DNA from: Pseudomonas sp. IPO3778
GTDB taxonomy: Bacteria; Pseudomonadota; Gammaproteobacteria; Pseudomonadales; Pseudomonadaceae
DNA: 64,000 nt
NCBI RefSeq assembly: GCF_013386825.1
Contig: NZ_JACARC010000065.1
Coordinates: 1 to 64,000 of the forward strand
Direction: 5' to 3'
In this document: one piece after another, positions 6,971 to 15,324 of the stretch
How positions within the stretch are numbered: the stretch's first letter is position 1
How the letters are laid out: every line of letters begins with the position of its first letter
Notes under the pieces: generated by a model
The model's database searches: none
Seen by the model: only the letters and a program-made list of their open reading frames with translations
Told to the model about the DNA's origin: nothing
Translations under genes and position numbers: made by a program

Positions 6971-8608
6971 TCACACCGGCTCCAAACGCCAGCCCCCGGC
7001 GGCCTGCCATGTCAGGGTGTGGCTGGGTTTTAGGGCGTCAAGAAACGCTGGATCATGGGACACCACCATCATCGCCCCGGCAAACCCCTGCAATGCCTGC
7101 TCAAAGGCAATCACCGACGGCATATCCAGGTGGTTGGTCGGTTCGTCCAACAGCAGCAACTGCGCCGGCGTTTTTCGCCACAGGGCAATCGCCATGGCGG
7201 CCTTCAGGCGTTCGCCGCCGCTGAGCCGCGCCACCGGTTGCGTGACGCGCACGGCATCCAGTTGCAGCAAGGCCAGGCGCGTTCGCAATTCACCCTCGGC
7301 CAGCGGGGTATCCAGCAGGTTGAGCTGTTCGACGATCGAGCGCTGGTCGTCCATCAGCGCCAGGTGTTGATCGATATAAGCCGTCGGCACATGCACGGCG
7401 CATTCGCCGCTGACCGGCTGCAACTGGCCAGCCAGCAGCTTGAGCAAGGTGGACTTGCCGCAACCGTTCGGCCCATGGACCGCCACGCGCATCGGCCCTA
7501 TAAGCGTGGCGCTGAGGAAGGTGCCAGGCAGCCGGGGATCCAGCCAGGGCAATTGTGCTTGCTTGAGGGTTAACACTTGCCGACCACAAGGCACCGCCGT
7601 GCCGGGTAAGGTCAGCAGCGTTGGCGCTTCATCCGCGACGTGTTCGTAGGCTGTGCGCACACGCTCATCCAGTGCGTCCTTGTGGTGTTGGTGAGCACTG
7701 CGCACGGTGCTGACAATCTCGGTGGCGGCACCTTTCCAGCGGGCCTTGGTGAACCGATCCACATTCGCGGTATCGGCATGTTTACGCGAGCGGGCAGCAT
7801 GGCGCTGGAGGTCATCGTGGCTTTGTTTCAGCCGTTTGCGTTCGCGGCTGCGCTCCAGCCGCGCGTGTTCGAGCGAGGCCTGGGCGGCATGTTGCTCGGT
7901 CTCACGCTGAGCGTGAAACGCCTCGTAGTTGCCGCCGTAGGTCGTGGTGCCCAGGGGCGAGAGCTCTATGATTCGCTGCATGCGGTTGAGCAGTTGGCGG
8001 TCGTGGCTGATCACGATCAACCCACCGCGCCAGTTGCCCAGTAGGCCGAGCAGCCAGTCGCGACCGTGGCTGTCCAGGTGATTGGTGGGTTCATCAAGGA
8101 TCAGCAGTTGAGGGTTGGCCAGCAGTGCGCCGATCACCGCCAGGCGGGCCAATTGGCCGCCGCTCAATGTATCAGCGTGGTCTTCCACGCCAACCTTGCT
8201 CAAACCCGCGGCGTCCAGCGCCTTGCGCAAGCGCTCGGGCAGATCCCAGCGGTCATCGATCAACTCCAGGTCGTCGGCGTGCGCTTCACCGCGGCCCAAC
8301 CGGCCCAGGGCTGCGAGCACCTCGGCGGTGCCGGTGATGTGTGCGACGGTTTGGCCGGGAACAAGGCTCAAGACCTGTGGGACATAGGCGCGCCCGGCGC
8401 AGGCCTCAAGGGTGCCGGAAGAGGGCGCCAGCCGGCCTGCAATCAATTGCGCGAGCACGCTTTTGCCCGCCCCATTACGGCCCACGATTGCGGTGGGTGT
8501 GCGATCAAAACACAGGTTCAGGTCGCGTAGCAGGGTCTCGCCATTGGCGAACTGGACATACACGTGTTGCAGGGAAACCAGTACAGGCAGCCGTTTGACG
8601 TCAGTCAT
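6971..8608 (-). CDS. ABC-F family ATPase (duplicated ATP-binding cassettes)
   Basis: A soluble 545-residue protein with two ATP-binding cassettes and no membrane part. The first has GRNGAGKS (residues 43-50) and LSGGQLARL; the second has GPNGCGKST and LSGGERLKAAMA. A charged helical linker (LERSRERKRLKQSHDDLQRH) lies between them. ABC-F proteins act on ribosomes, in translation regulation or antibiotic protection, rather than in transport. The start at 8608 has a clear ribosome site (GGAGGTGCTG before ATG); a few further codons upstream are open but unsupported. The subgroup is not certain. Confidence 0.88.
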   Translation of the reverse strand: MTDVKRLPVLVSLQHVYVQFANGETLLRDLNLCFDRTPTAIVGRNGAGKSVLAQLIAGRLAPSSGTLEACAGRAYVPQVLSLVPGQTVAHITGTAEVLAALGRLGRGEAHADDLELIDDRWDLPERLRKALDAAGLSKVGVEDHADTLSGGQLARLAVIGALLANPQLLILDEPTNHLDSHGRDWLLGLLGNWRGGLIVISHDRQLLNRMQRIIELSPLGTTTYGGNYEAFHAQRETEQHAAQASLEHARLERSRERKRLKQSHDDLQRHAARSRKHADTANVDRFTKARWKGAATEIVSTVRSAHQHHKDALDERVRTAYEHVADEAPTLLTLPGTAVPCGRQVLTLKQAQLPWLDPRLPGTFLSATLIGPMRVAVHGPNGCGKSTLLKLLAGQLQPVSGECAVHVPTAYIDQHLALMDDQRSIVEQLNLLDTPLAEGELRTRLALLQLDAVRVTQPVARLSGGERLKAAMAIALWRKTPAQLLLLDEPTNHLDMPSVIAFEQALQGFAGAMMVVSHDPAFLDALKPSHTLTWQAAGGWRLEPV

Positions 8609-8752
8609 CAGCACCTCCAAAACAATGTGGCACAAGCCAACAAGCGCGCCAGGCGGCTCGTTGCGTTTACATGTTGGAAGGCTTAGTGGTTCACGTCAGC
8701 GGTCATCCCGGGATCAGAAAGGACCGGCAGGTTAACGCAGTATGGATTTTCC

Positions 8753-9781
8753 CTACAAGCGCTCTGCCAGTTGCTCCAGAAACATCGCCAGCCCCACTTC
8801 CTCGGCTTTCAGGCCTTTACGCACCCGTGGTTTGGGCAGCTTTGCCAGCTCGCCCAGGCTGAAATGCTCCAGCACCGCCGGGTGGATATAGCACTTGCGG
8901 CACACCGCCGGGGTATTGCCCAGTTGCTTGGCGACGTTCTTGACCATTTCCACCACATGCTTCTTCGCATCGGATTCCGGCTGCCATTCAAGCTCGCGCA
9001 GCACCGCCAGCGCCAGCGCGGTGCCGGCCCAGGTGCGGTAATCCTTGGCGGTAAAATCCGCGCCGGTGAGGCTGTGCAGGTAGGCATTGACGTCGGTGGA
9101 GCTGACCGTATGCCGCTCGCCGTCCTCGTCCAGGTACTGGAACAGATTCTGCCCCGGCAGCTCCAGGCAACGCTTGACCACCGAGGCGAGGCGTCGGTCC
9201 TTCACGGTGATCTGGTGTTCGATGCCGCTCTTGCCGCGAAATTGGAACAGGATCTCGCTGCCCTTGATGTCCACATGGCGCGTGCGCAGGGTGGTCAGGC
9301 CGTAGGAACGGTTGTCCCGGGCGTATTGGGTGTTGCCGACGCGGATCAGCGTGGCATCGAGCAACAGCACCACCGTGGCCAGCACCTTCTCCCGATTGAA
9401 CCCGGGCGCGGCGATCTGCGCCTCCAGCTGTTTGCGCAACTTGGGCAGCGCGCTGCCGAACTGTTGCAGCCGCGAGTATTTGTCGGTGTCGCGCACCTCG
9501 CGCCAGCGCGGGTGATAACGGTATTGCTTGCGCCCTCGGGCGTCACGCCCGGTGGCTTGCAAATGGCCGCGCGGGTCAGCGCAGATCCACACATCGGTGT
9601 AGGCCGGCGGCACCGCCAGCGCGTTGATGCGTTTGATTTCGTCGGCATCCGTGATGCGTGTGCCGTCGGCCTTGTAGTACTGGAACTTGCCCCGCAGCTT
9701 TTTGCGGGAGAGGCCGGGCTGGGTGTCGTCGACGTAATGCAGGTCGCGGGGCAGGTCGGCAAGCAACGCAGGATCGGGCAT
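8753..9781 (-). CDS. DNA topoisomerase IB (bacterial/poxvirus type)
   Basis: A 342-residue enzyme that relaxes supercoils by nicking one strand through a 3'-phosphotyrosine. It begins with the typical N-terminal domain (DLHYVDDTQPGLSRKKLRGKF). The catalytic domain carries RVGNTQYARDNRSYGLTTLR, then a helical block around FTAKDYRTWAGTALA, and the active-site Tyr in CRKCYIHPAV (Tyr at about residue 298). The length is normal for the bacterial family. It stands alone, 63 bp after modC (same strand). Confidence 0.93.
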   Translation of the reverse strand: MPDPALLADLPRDLHYVDDTQPGLSRKKLRGKFQYYKADGTRITDADEIKRINALAVPPAYTDVWICADPRGHLQATGRDARGRKQYRYHPRWREVRDTDKYSRLQQFGSALPKLRKQLEAQIAAPGFNREKVLATVVLLLDATLIRVGNTQYARDNRSYGLTTLRTRHVDIKGSEILFQFRGKSGIEHQITVKDRRLASVVKRCLELPGQNLFQYLDEDGERHTVSSTDVNAYLHSLTGADFTAKDYRTWAGTALALAVLRELEWQPESDAKKHVVEMVKNVAKQLGNTPAVCRKCYIHPAVLEHFSLGELAKLPKPRVRKGLKAEEVGLAMFLEQLAERL

Positions 9782-9844
9782 GGCGCAAATTCCTTGGCAG
9801 GTATTTCTGATTGACCGCAGGGTTTTGCGGTCGTGCCAATGGAT

Positions 9845-10930
9845 TCAGGCCAGCACCGCCACCGCCTTGATCTGCGCCCACAACGTCTGGCCAGGATGCA
9901 ATTGCAACTGATCCCGTGAGTACCGGGTAATACGCGCCAGCAATGGTGTACCGCTCGCATCCAGGCTCACCAGCACATGGGCGGCGTTGTCCGCAGGAAT
10001 CTCCTGGGTCACGGTCACCGGCAGGCGATTGAGGATGCTGCTGTGTTCCTCGGCCTGCAGGCTCAGGCTGACGTCCCGGGCCTGGATCTTGAAGCGCAGC
10101 TGTTTGCCCAGCGCCAGCGGTGCATGGGCCACACGCATTTGCAATTGGCTGGCGGGCAGTTGCAGGGTCAGTAATTGGTAGTGCTCATCGTAGGCGCTGA
10201 CGGTGCCGTTGATCACCACGCCGGCGTCGTCACCCAGGGCCATGGGCAGGTCCAGCCGGGCGAGGGTTTCGCCAATGGGGCCGCTGGCCAGGGCCTTGCC
10301 GTCGCTGAGCAACACGATGTGATCGGCCAGGCGGGCCACTTCGTCCTGGGCATGGCTGACGTACAGCACCGGAATCTCCAGTTCGTCGTGCAGGCGTTCG
10401 AGGTAGGGCAGGATTTCGCTTTTGCGTTTGCTGTCCAGGGCCGCCAAGGGTTCGTCCATCAGCAGCAGGCTCGGGCTGGTGAGCAACGCACGGGCGATGC
10501 CGATACGCTGGCGTTCACCGCCGGACAGGTGCTGGGGATGGCGGTCCAGCAGGTGGCCGATGCCCAATAGTTCGGTGGCGTGGCTCATCTCCACGCGTCG
10601 TTGTTGGCGCGGGATGCGCTTGAGGCCGAACTCAAGATTGGCCAGCACCGACAAATGCGGGAACAGGCTGGCTTCCTGAAACACGTAGCCCAGGGCGCGT
10701 TTGTGCGGCGGTACGAACAGCCCTTTGCGGCTGTCTTGCCAGACCTCGTCGTTGAACTGCACGAAGCCTTCTTCGGCCCGTTCCAGCCCGGCGATGCAGC
10801 GCAGGCATGTGGTTTTGCCCGAGCCGGAATGGCCGTACAGGGCCGTCACCCCGCGGCCGGGCAGTTGCAGGTCGACGTCCAGGGCAAACCCGGAATACTT
10901 CAGTTGCAGGCGCACCTCGATCATCGACAT
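9845..10930 (-). CDS. modC: Molybdate ABC transporter ATP-binding protein
   Basis: A 361-residue ATPase that powers molybdate import. It has Walker A GHSGSGKTTCL, the signature LSGGERQRIGIARALL, Walker B LLLMDEPLAALD and the switch His in VLYVSHAQDEVARL. The C-terminal about 70 residues form a TOBE/Mop-like molybdate-binding domain (LRFKIQARDVSLSLQ). Its start overlaps the modB stop (ATGA). A second ATG two codons in (10924) is also possible. Last gene of modABC. Confidence 0.95.
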   Translation of the reverse strand: MSMIEVRLQLKYSGFALDVDLQLPGRGVTALYGHSGSGKTTCLRCIAGLERAEEGFVQFNDEVWQDSRKGLFVPPHKRALGYVFQEASLFPHLSVLANLEFGLKRIPRQQRRVEMSHATELLGIGHLLDRHPQHLSGGERQRIGIARALLTSPSLLLMDEPLAALDSKRKSEILPYLERLHDELEIPVLYVSHAQDEVARLADHIVLLSDGKALASGPIGETLARLDLPMALGDDAGVVINGTVSAYDEHYQLLTLQLPASQLQMRVAHAPLALGKQLRFKIQARDVSLSLQAEEHSSILNRLPVTVTQEIPADNAAHVLVSLDASGTPLLARITRYSRDQLQLHPGQTLWAQIKAVAVLA

Positions 10931-11610
10931 CAGCTCCAGCCCGCTTTGGTTTTACGGCTGGAGTAGAGCGCCAGCAATACCAGGAAAGAAAACACCACCA
11001 TGGACCCGGCCAGCCAGTGAGCCTGGGCGTATTCCATGGCTTCAACGTGGTCGTAGATCTGCACCGAGACCACCCGGGTCTTGTTCGGAATATTGCCGCC
11101 GATCATCAGTACCACCCCGAACTCGCCGACGGTGTGGGCGAAACCGAGAATCGACGCGGTGATAAACCCCGGGCGCGCCAGGGGCAGAATCACTGTGAAA
11201 AAAGTGTCCCAGGGGTTGGCTCGCAACGTGGCGGCCACTTCCAGTGGGCGAGTGCCAATGGCGGAGAAGGCGTTTTGCAACGGCTGCACCACGAACGGCA
11301 TGGAATAGATCACCGAGCCAATCACCAGCCCGGCAAAACTGAAGGTCAGGGTGCCCAGGCCCAGCCATTGGGTGAACTGGCCGAAGTAGCCGTTGGGCCC
11401 CATGGTCAACAGCAGGTAGAAGCCGATCACCGTGGGCGGCAACACCAACGGTAAGGCGACCACTGCGCCAATGGGGCCGCGCCACCACGAACGGGTGCGC
11501 GACAGCCACAGGGCAATCGGAGTGCCGATGATCAGCAGGATGACCGTGGTCAGTGACGCCAGCTTGAGGGTCAACCAGATCGCGGAAAAATCGGCACTCG
11601 ACAGCGGCAT
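10930..11610 (-). CDS. modB: Molybdate ABC transporter permease
   Basis: A 226-residue inner-membrane permease with about five spans. The conserved coupling loop that contacts ModC is seen as LEVAATLRANPWDTFFTVILPLARPG (the EAA motif). The N-terminal MPLSSADFSAIWLTLKLASLTTVIL is typical of ModB. The gene starts directly after the modA stop and overlaps modC by one base, so the three are translated as a block. Confidence 0.95.
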   Translation of the reverse strand: MPLSSADFSAIWLTLKLASLTTVILLIIGTPIALWLSRTRSWWRGPIGAVVALPLVLPPTVIGFYLLLTMGPNGYFGQFTQWLGLGTLTFSFAGLVIGSVIYSMPFVVQPLQNAFSAIGTRPLEVAATLRANPWDTFFTVILPLARPGFITASILGFAHTVGEFGVVLMIGGNIPNKTRVVSVQIYDHVEAMEYAQAHWLAGSMVVFSFLVLLALYSSRKTKAGWS

Positions 11611-12381
11611 TTACAGCTCGTAACCGTAGGACTTGATCACCGCGGCGGCTTTCGGGCCTTTGAGGTATTCAACCAGGGCCTTGGCGGCTGCGCTGTCCTT
11701 GCCTTTGGTGAGGATCACGGCGTCTTGCTTGATCGGGTCATGCATCGACGACGGCACGATCCAGGCCGAACCGCTGGTGACTTTGCCGTCCTTGTAGATC
11801 TGCGACAGGGCCACAAAACCCAGCTCGGCGTTGCCGGTGGACACGAACTGATAGGCCTGGGTGATGTTCTGGCCTTCGACGAGCTTGTCCTTGACCTTCT
11901 CGGTCAAGCCTTCCTTCGCCAGCACCTGGGTGGCGGCCAGGCCGTAAGGCGCGGCTTTCGGGTTGGCGATGGAGAGGTGCTTGAATTCGTTTTTCTTCAG
12001 CACGTCGCCCTTGGCATCCACGTAGCCTTCCTTGGCCGACCACAGCGCCAGGGTGCCGACGGCGTAGGTGAAGCGCGAACCCTTGACGGTGTCGCCTTCG
12101 GCTTCGAGTTTCTGCGGGGTGGTGTCGTCGGCGCTGAGGAACACTTCAAACGGCGCGCCGTTCTTGATCTGGGTGTAGAACTGGCCGGTGGCGCCATAGG
12201 CAGCGACCAGTTTGTGGCCGGTGTCTTTTTCAAAGTCGGCGGCAATCGCCTGGATCGGGGCCGTGAAGTTGGCGGCCACGGCCACCTGTACTTCATCGGC
12301 ATTGGCCGAGGAGAAGGCAAACGCGGCGATCAGGGTGGCCAGGGCCGTGGGGGCAAGGCGTGAGGCGCGAATCATCATCAA
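11611..12381 (-). CDS. modA: Periplasmic molybdate-binding protein
   Basis: A 256-residue solute-binding protein that captures molybdate or tungstate for ModBC. A signal peptide ends about SSANA-DE (residue 28). The ligand-binding segment VAVAANFTAPIQAIAADFE and the AAYGATGQFYTQI block are typical, as is FEVFLSADDTTPQKL. An AAGGAGC site lies upstream of three consecutive ATG codons; the first is used here. First gene of modABC, 54 bp downstream of the ModE-like palindrome at 12435-12462. Confidence 0.95.
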   Translation of the reverse strand: MMMIRASRLAPTALATLIAAFAFSSANADEVQVAVAANFTAPIQAIAADFEKDTGHKLVAAYGATGQFYTQIKNGAPFEVFLSADDTTPQKLEAEGDTVKGSRFTYAVGTLALWSAKEGYVDAKGDVLKKNEFKHLSIANPKAAPYGLAATQVLAKEGLTEKVKDKLVEGQNITQAYQFVSTGNAELGFVALSQIYKDGKVTSGSAWIVPSSMHDPIKQDAVILTKGKDSAAAKALVEYLKGPKAAAVIKSYGYEL

Positions 12382-12434
12382 GAAGCTCCTTGGGGGTTAT
12401 CGACGTTGCGGCTTGTTATAGGCAGAGGGGGTCT

Positions 12435-12462
12435 ACCGCTATGTATGGGAATATATAGCGGT
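12435..12462 (-). promoter_or_regulatory. Putative ModE operator
   Basis: An 8-bp perfect inverted repeat, ACCGCTAT at 12435-12442 and ATAGCGGT at 12455-12462, has the pattern CGCTATGT-N8-ATATAGCG. The E. coli ModE site upstream of modA, from memory CGTTATAT-N8-ACATAACG, has the same length and layout. Its position 54 bp upstream of modA fits repression when molybdate is plentiful. No modE gene lies in the window, so the regulator is inferred. Confidence 0.75.
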
Positions 12463-12506
12463 TGGCCACTGCCGGTACAGCGCAAAGTTGTCCCGGGAGT
12501 TCAGGT

Positions 12507-13571
12507 TCAGCGGCGGCCGAGTTTTTCCAGGGTTTGTGCGGCCAGTTCCAGCGTGAGGTCATAGGTGGAGATGTCTTTGCCGAGGCGCAGCGCCTGGCCC
12601 GACCACAAATTACTGAAGCCGGCTTCATCCTTGGCCTTGAGGGGCATCAACGCACCACCGGACAGCGGGAACGCCGGTGCGCTCGGGTTGATCGCGCCCA
12701 GCTCACGCATCACCCGGTTGATGATGCCTCGCGCCGGGCGCCCGGTGAACAGGTTGGTCAGCGCGGTTTCACTGGCCTGGGCGTTGCGCAAGGCGTGGTG
12801 GTGTGACTTCGAGACAGTGGCCTCGGGGGTAAACAGGTACGCCGTGCCGATCTGCACCGCCGAAGCGCCGAGGGCAAAGGCGGCGGCGATGCCCCGTGCA
12901 TCACCGATGCCGCCGGCTGCGATCACCGGCACGCTCACCGCGTCGACGATCTGCGGCACCAGGGCCATGGTGCCAATCTGGGTATTGAGGTCGTCGCTGA
13001 GGAACATCCCGCGATGGCCGCCGGCCTCGAAGCCCATGGCGATGATTGCGTCGCAGCCGTGCTGTTCCAGCCAGATGGCTTCTTCAACAGTAGTGGCCGA
13101 CGACAGTACTTTCGCGCCGGTGGCCTTGACCCGGTCCAGCAGGGATTTTTCCGGCAGGCCGAAGTGAAAACTCACCACTTCCGGGCGGAACTCTTCCACC
13201 ACTTCACAGGCGGCGTTGTTGAACGGTGCACGGTTGGAGACGGGCGTGGGCGCGTCAAAGTCGGCGCCCAGTTCGCGGTAGTAGGTTTCCAGCAGGTTCT
13301 TCCACTGAAGGTCACGGTCAGCGTCCGGCGCGGGTGGTTGATGGCAGAAGAAATTGACGTTCAGTGGCCGCGAACTGGCCTGGCGGATAACGGAGATCGC
13401 TTCGCGTAATTGCTCAATGCTCAGTGCTGCGGCGGGCATCGAGCCGAGAGCGCCGGCCTGGTTGACGGCAATCACCATCGCCGTGCTGGTGGCATTGGCC
13501 ATGGGCCCCTGGATGATCGGTAACTCAATGCCCAGCAGGTCAAGAATTCGGGTGTCTGGCCAGGTGCTCAT
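12507..13571 (-). CDS. Nitronate monooxygenase-like FMN oxidoreductase
   Basis: A 354-residue TIM-barrel flavoprotein of the 2-nitropropane dioxygenase/nitronate monooxygenase family. Landmarks are the N-terminal IELPIIQGPMANATSTAMVIAV, the segment GFEAGGHRGMF (the catalytic-His region), then VPQIVDAVSVPVIAAGGIGD and ALGASAVQIGTAYLFTPE for phosphate binding. Members oxidise toxic nitronates; some have other substrates, so the exact reaction is open. The ATG at 13571 follows a GGAGAAG site; a TTG five codons upstream is less likely. It is followed by modABC after 125 bp containing the ModE-like site. Confidence 0.87.
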   Translation of the reverse strand: MSTWPDTRILDLLGIELPIIQGPMANATSTAMVIAVNQAGALGSMPAAALSIEQLREAISVIRQASSRPLNVNFFCHQPPAPDADRDLQWKNLLETYYRELGADFDAPTPVSNRAPFNNAACEVVEEFRPEVVSFHFGLPEKSLLDRVKATGAKVLSSATTVEEAIWLEQHGCDAIIAMGFEAGGHRGMFLSDDLNTQIGTMALVPQIVDAVSVPVIAAGGIGDARGIAAAFALGASAVQIGTAYLFTPEATVSKSHHHALRNAQASETALTNLFTGRPARGIINRVMRELGAINPSAPAFPLSGGALMPLKAKDEAGFSNLWSGQALRLGKDISTYDLTLELAAQTLEKLGRR

Positions 13572-13645
13572 GGGACGCTTCTCCAACGGTGGAATGCTGT
13601 TCCGTCGTTTTAGCAGGGCCAGGCAGCACCAGGCCAGTCTGTATT

Positions 13646-13670
13646 ATTCACTGGACGAATCCAGTGTTTC
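13646..13670 (-). terminator. Possible weak terminator after the alpha/beta hydrolase
   Basis: A 7-bp perfect stem, CACTGGA at 13649-13655 with TCCAGTG at 13660-13666 and a four-base loop, lies 15 bp beyond the stop of the minus-strand hydrolase. On that strand it is followed by AATAATAC rather than a true T run, so termination would be weak. Confidence 0.4.
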
Positions 13671-13680
13671 GTGGGCGCCG

Positions 13681-14559
13681 TCAGTCGATGGCGTGGCCCA
13701 GTACCTCATGAATCCGCTGGGCAATATGCGCGGCGTGGGTTTCCAGGGCGAAGTGGCCGGTGTCGAGCAGTTCCACCACCGCGTTGGCGTTATCGCCGGC
13801 GTAGGCATGGGCGCCCGGCGGAATGAAGAACGGGTCATTCTGGCCCCAGATCACCAGGGCCGGCACTTGTGTAGCCTTGAAAAACGCCTGGAACGCCGGG
13901 TACAGCGTCAGGTTGTTGCGGTAGTCGAGAAACAGGTCCAGCTGGATTTCGTCATTGCCGGGGCGCTGCATCAGGAGCACGTCGAGCATGTAGGACTCAG
14001 GCGCTATCAGCTCCGGCTGGGGGACGCCGTGTACATACTGATAGCGCGTGCCTTCCAGGCTGATAACCGCGTTGCGAATCACCTCGCGATTGGCCTGGCT
14101 CGGGTCGGCCCAGTAGGCGCGGACCGGCGCCCAGGCGTCTCCCAAGCCTTCCAGGTAAGCATTGCCGTTTTGCGATACCAGCGCGCTGACCCGTTCCGGG
14201 TGCGCCACGGCCAGGCGCAGGCCGACCGGCGCGCCGTAGTCGAACACGTAAAGCGCATAACGGGTGAGCTTCAGGGCGTCGACGAAATGGCCGACGGTGA
14301 TTGCCAGGTTGTCGAAGTTGTAATGGTAATGGCGGTCGGCGGGGACTTCGGTGAAGCCAAAGCCTGGCAGGTCCGGCGCGATGACCCGGTAGCGGGTGGC
14401 GAGCAGCGGGATCAGGTCGCGGTACATATGGGATGAGCTGGGAAAGCCATGCAGCAGCAACAGCACGGGCGCGGACGGGTCACCGGCTTCGCGGTAGAAG
14501 ACGCGCACGCCATCGGCATCGACGTGTTGGTAGCGAACCACTGGGGCTGAAATCGACAT
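13681..14559 (-). CDS. Alpha/beta hydrolase, Asp-nucleophile type
   Basis: A 292-residue hydrolase of the group that includes haloalkane dehalogenases and epoxide hydrolases. The oxyanion-hole motif LLLLHGFPSSSHMYRDL is at about residues 33-49. The nucleophile elbow reads YVFDYGAPVGLRL, so the nucleophile is Asp rather than Ser. An acid is offered in VIWGQNDPFF and the catalytic His in LLDTGHFALET. The Trp beside the nucleophile usual in dehalogenases is Tyr here, which makes dehalogenase activity less certain. A strong GAGGAG site precedes the ATG. It is divergent from a CGNR regulator gene with a 174-bp shared promoter region. Confidence 0.85.
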   Translation of the reverse strand: MSISAPVVRYQHVDADGVRVFYREAGDPSAPVLLLLHGFPSSSHMYRDLIPLLATRYRVIAPDLPGFGFTEVPADRHYHYNFDNLAITVGHFVDALKLTRYALYVFDYGAPVGLRLAVAHPERVSALVSQNGNAYLEGLGDAWAPVRAYWADPSQANREVIRNAVISLEGTRYQYVHGVPQPELIAPESYMLDVLLMQRPGNDEIQLDLFLDYRNNLTLYPAFQAFFKATQVPALVIWGQNDPFFIPPGAHAYAGDNANAVVELLDTGHFALETHAAHIAQRIHEVLGHAID

Positions 14560-14575
14560 GATTGGACTCCTCTTT

Positions 14576-14705
14576 GTAACTTGATAAGCGTGATATTGGG
14601 GTTACTTGGTTTGCAGGCTGCGCCCTAATCGGTAACCTGTCAAATCAATTTAAGGGGTTAGTTGTTTTTGTTTTGTAACTATCCAAAAGTGCTATCAGCG
14701 GTTAC
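14576..14705. promoter_or_regulatory. Divergent promoter region with repeated GTTAC/GTAAC motifs
   Basis: The region between the hydrolase and the CGNR gene holds five copies of the pentamer GTAAC or its complement GTTAC, at 14576, 14601, 14632, 14675 and 14701. Two sit in the longer word TTTGTAACT. Such clustering in about 130 bp suggests binding sites for a regulator, plausibly the CGNR protein, but this is inference. Confidence 0.4.
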
Positions 14706-14733
14706 GATGGCGCGGACTTGAAGAGGATTGCCC

Positions 14734-15318
14734 ATGACGCCCATTACATCCGCCCCACTGGAACCCTACGTTCTGGCCGACCATCCGGTGTTGGACATGC
14801 TCAACACCCGGGCCAATGTCGACGGCGTGCCTTTTGAGTTCTGGCAAGGCGACGGTGATGTCGAGCGCTGGCTGGTTCGGCTGGGCTGGGCTGAAGAGGG
14901 CGCGGTTCCGGTGTTCGAAAAGGGGGAGCTACTGGAGGCGGCGCAGGGATTGCGTGAGGTGATCCGGCGATTGCTGGAGCAGCGCAAGGCCGGCCAGCGG
15001 GGTGATCCTGCCGCGCTGAATGGGTTTTTGCGCAAGGCGGTCAGTCACCCGCAGTTGGCGTGGCCGGCGCCTGGCGAGCTGCGCCTGGAGCGTCAGCGCA
15101 AACAGCAAACCGCTGAGCAGTTCCTGGCGCCGATTGCCGAAGCCGCCGCGGTGTTGCTGGTGGAAGGGGATTTCGGGCTGATTCGCACCTGTGAGCATCC
15201 GGAGTGCGTGCTGTGGTTCTACGACCGTACCAAAGGGCACAAGCGCCGCTGGTGCAGCATGGCGCTGTGTGGCAACCGGCATAAGGTGGCGGAGTTTCGC
15301 AAACGTAAACTCCAGTAA
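14734..15318 (+). CDS. CGNR zinc-finger protein with ABATE N-domain
   Basis: A 194-residue putative transcription factor. The N-terminal part (VLADHPVLDMLNTRANVDG) matches the stress-related ABATE domain. The C-terminal CGNR finger is clear: RTCEHPECVLWFYDRTKGHKRRWCSMALCGNRHKVAEFRKRK, with four Cys placed to bind zinc. The ATG at 14734 has AGAGGA six bases upstream. Such proteins are usually encoded beside the enzyme gene they regulate; here that is the divergent alpha/beta hydrolase. The effector is unknown. Confidence 0.88.
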   Translation: MTPITSAPLEPYVLADHPVLDMLNTRANVDGVPFEFWQGDGDVERWLVRLGWAEEGAVPVFEKGELLEAAQGLREVIRRLLEQRKAGQRGDPAALNGFLRKAVSHPQLAWPAPGELRLERQRKQQTAEQFLAPIAEAAAVLLVEGDFGLIRTCEHPECVLWFYDRTKGHKRRWCSMALCGNRHKVAEFRKRKLQ

Positions 15319-15324
15319 CCGTCT

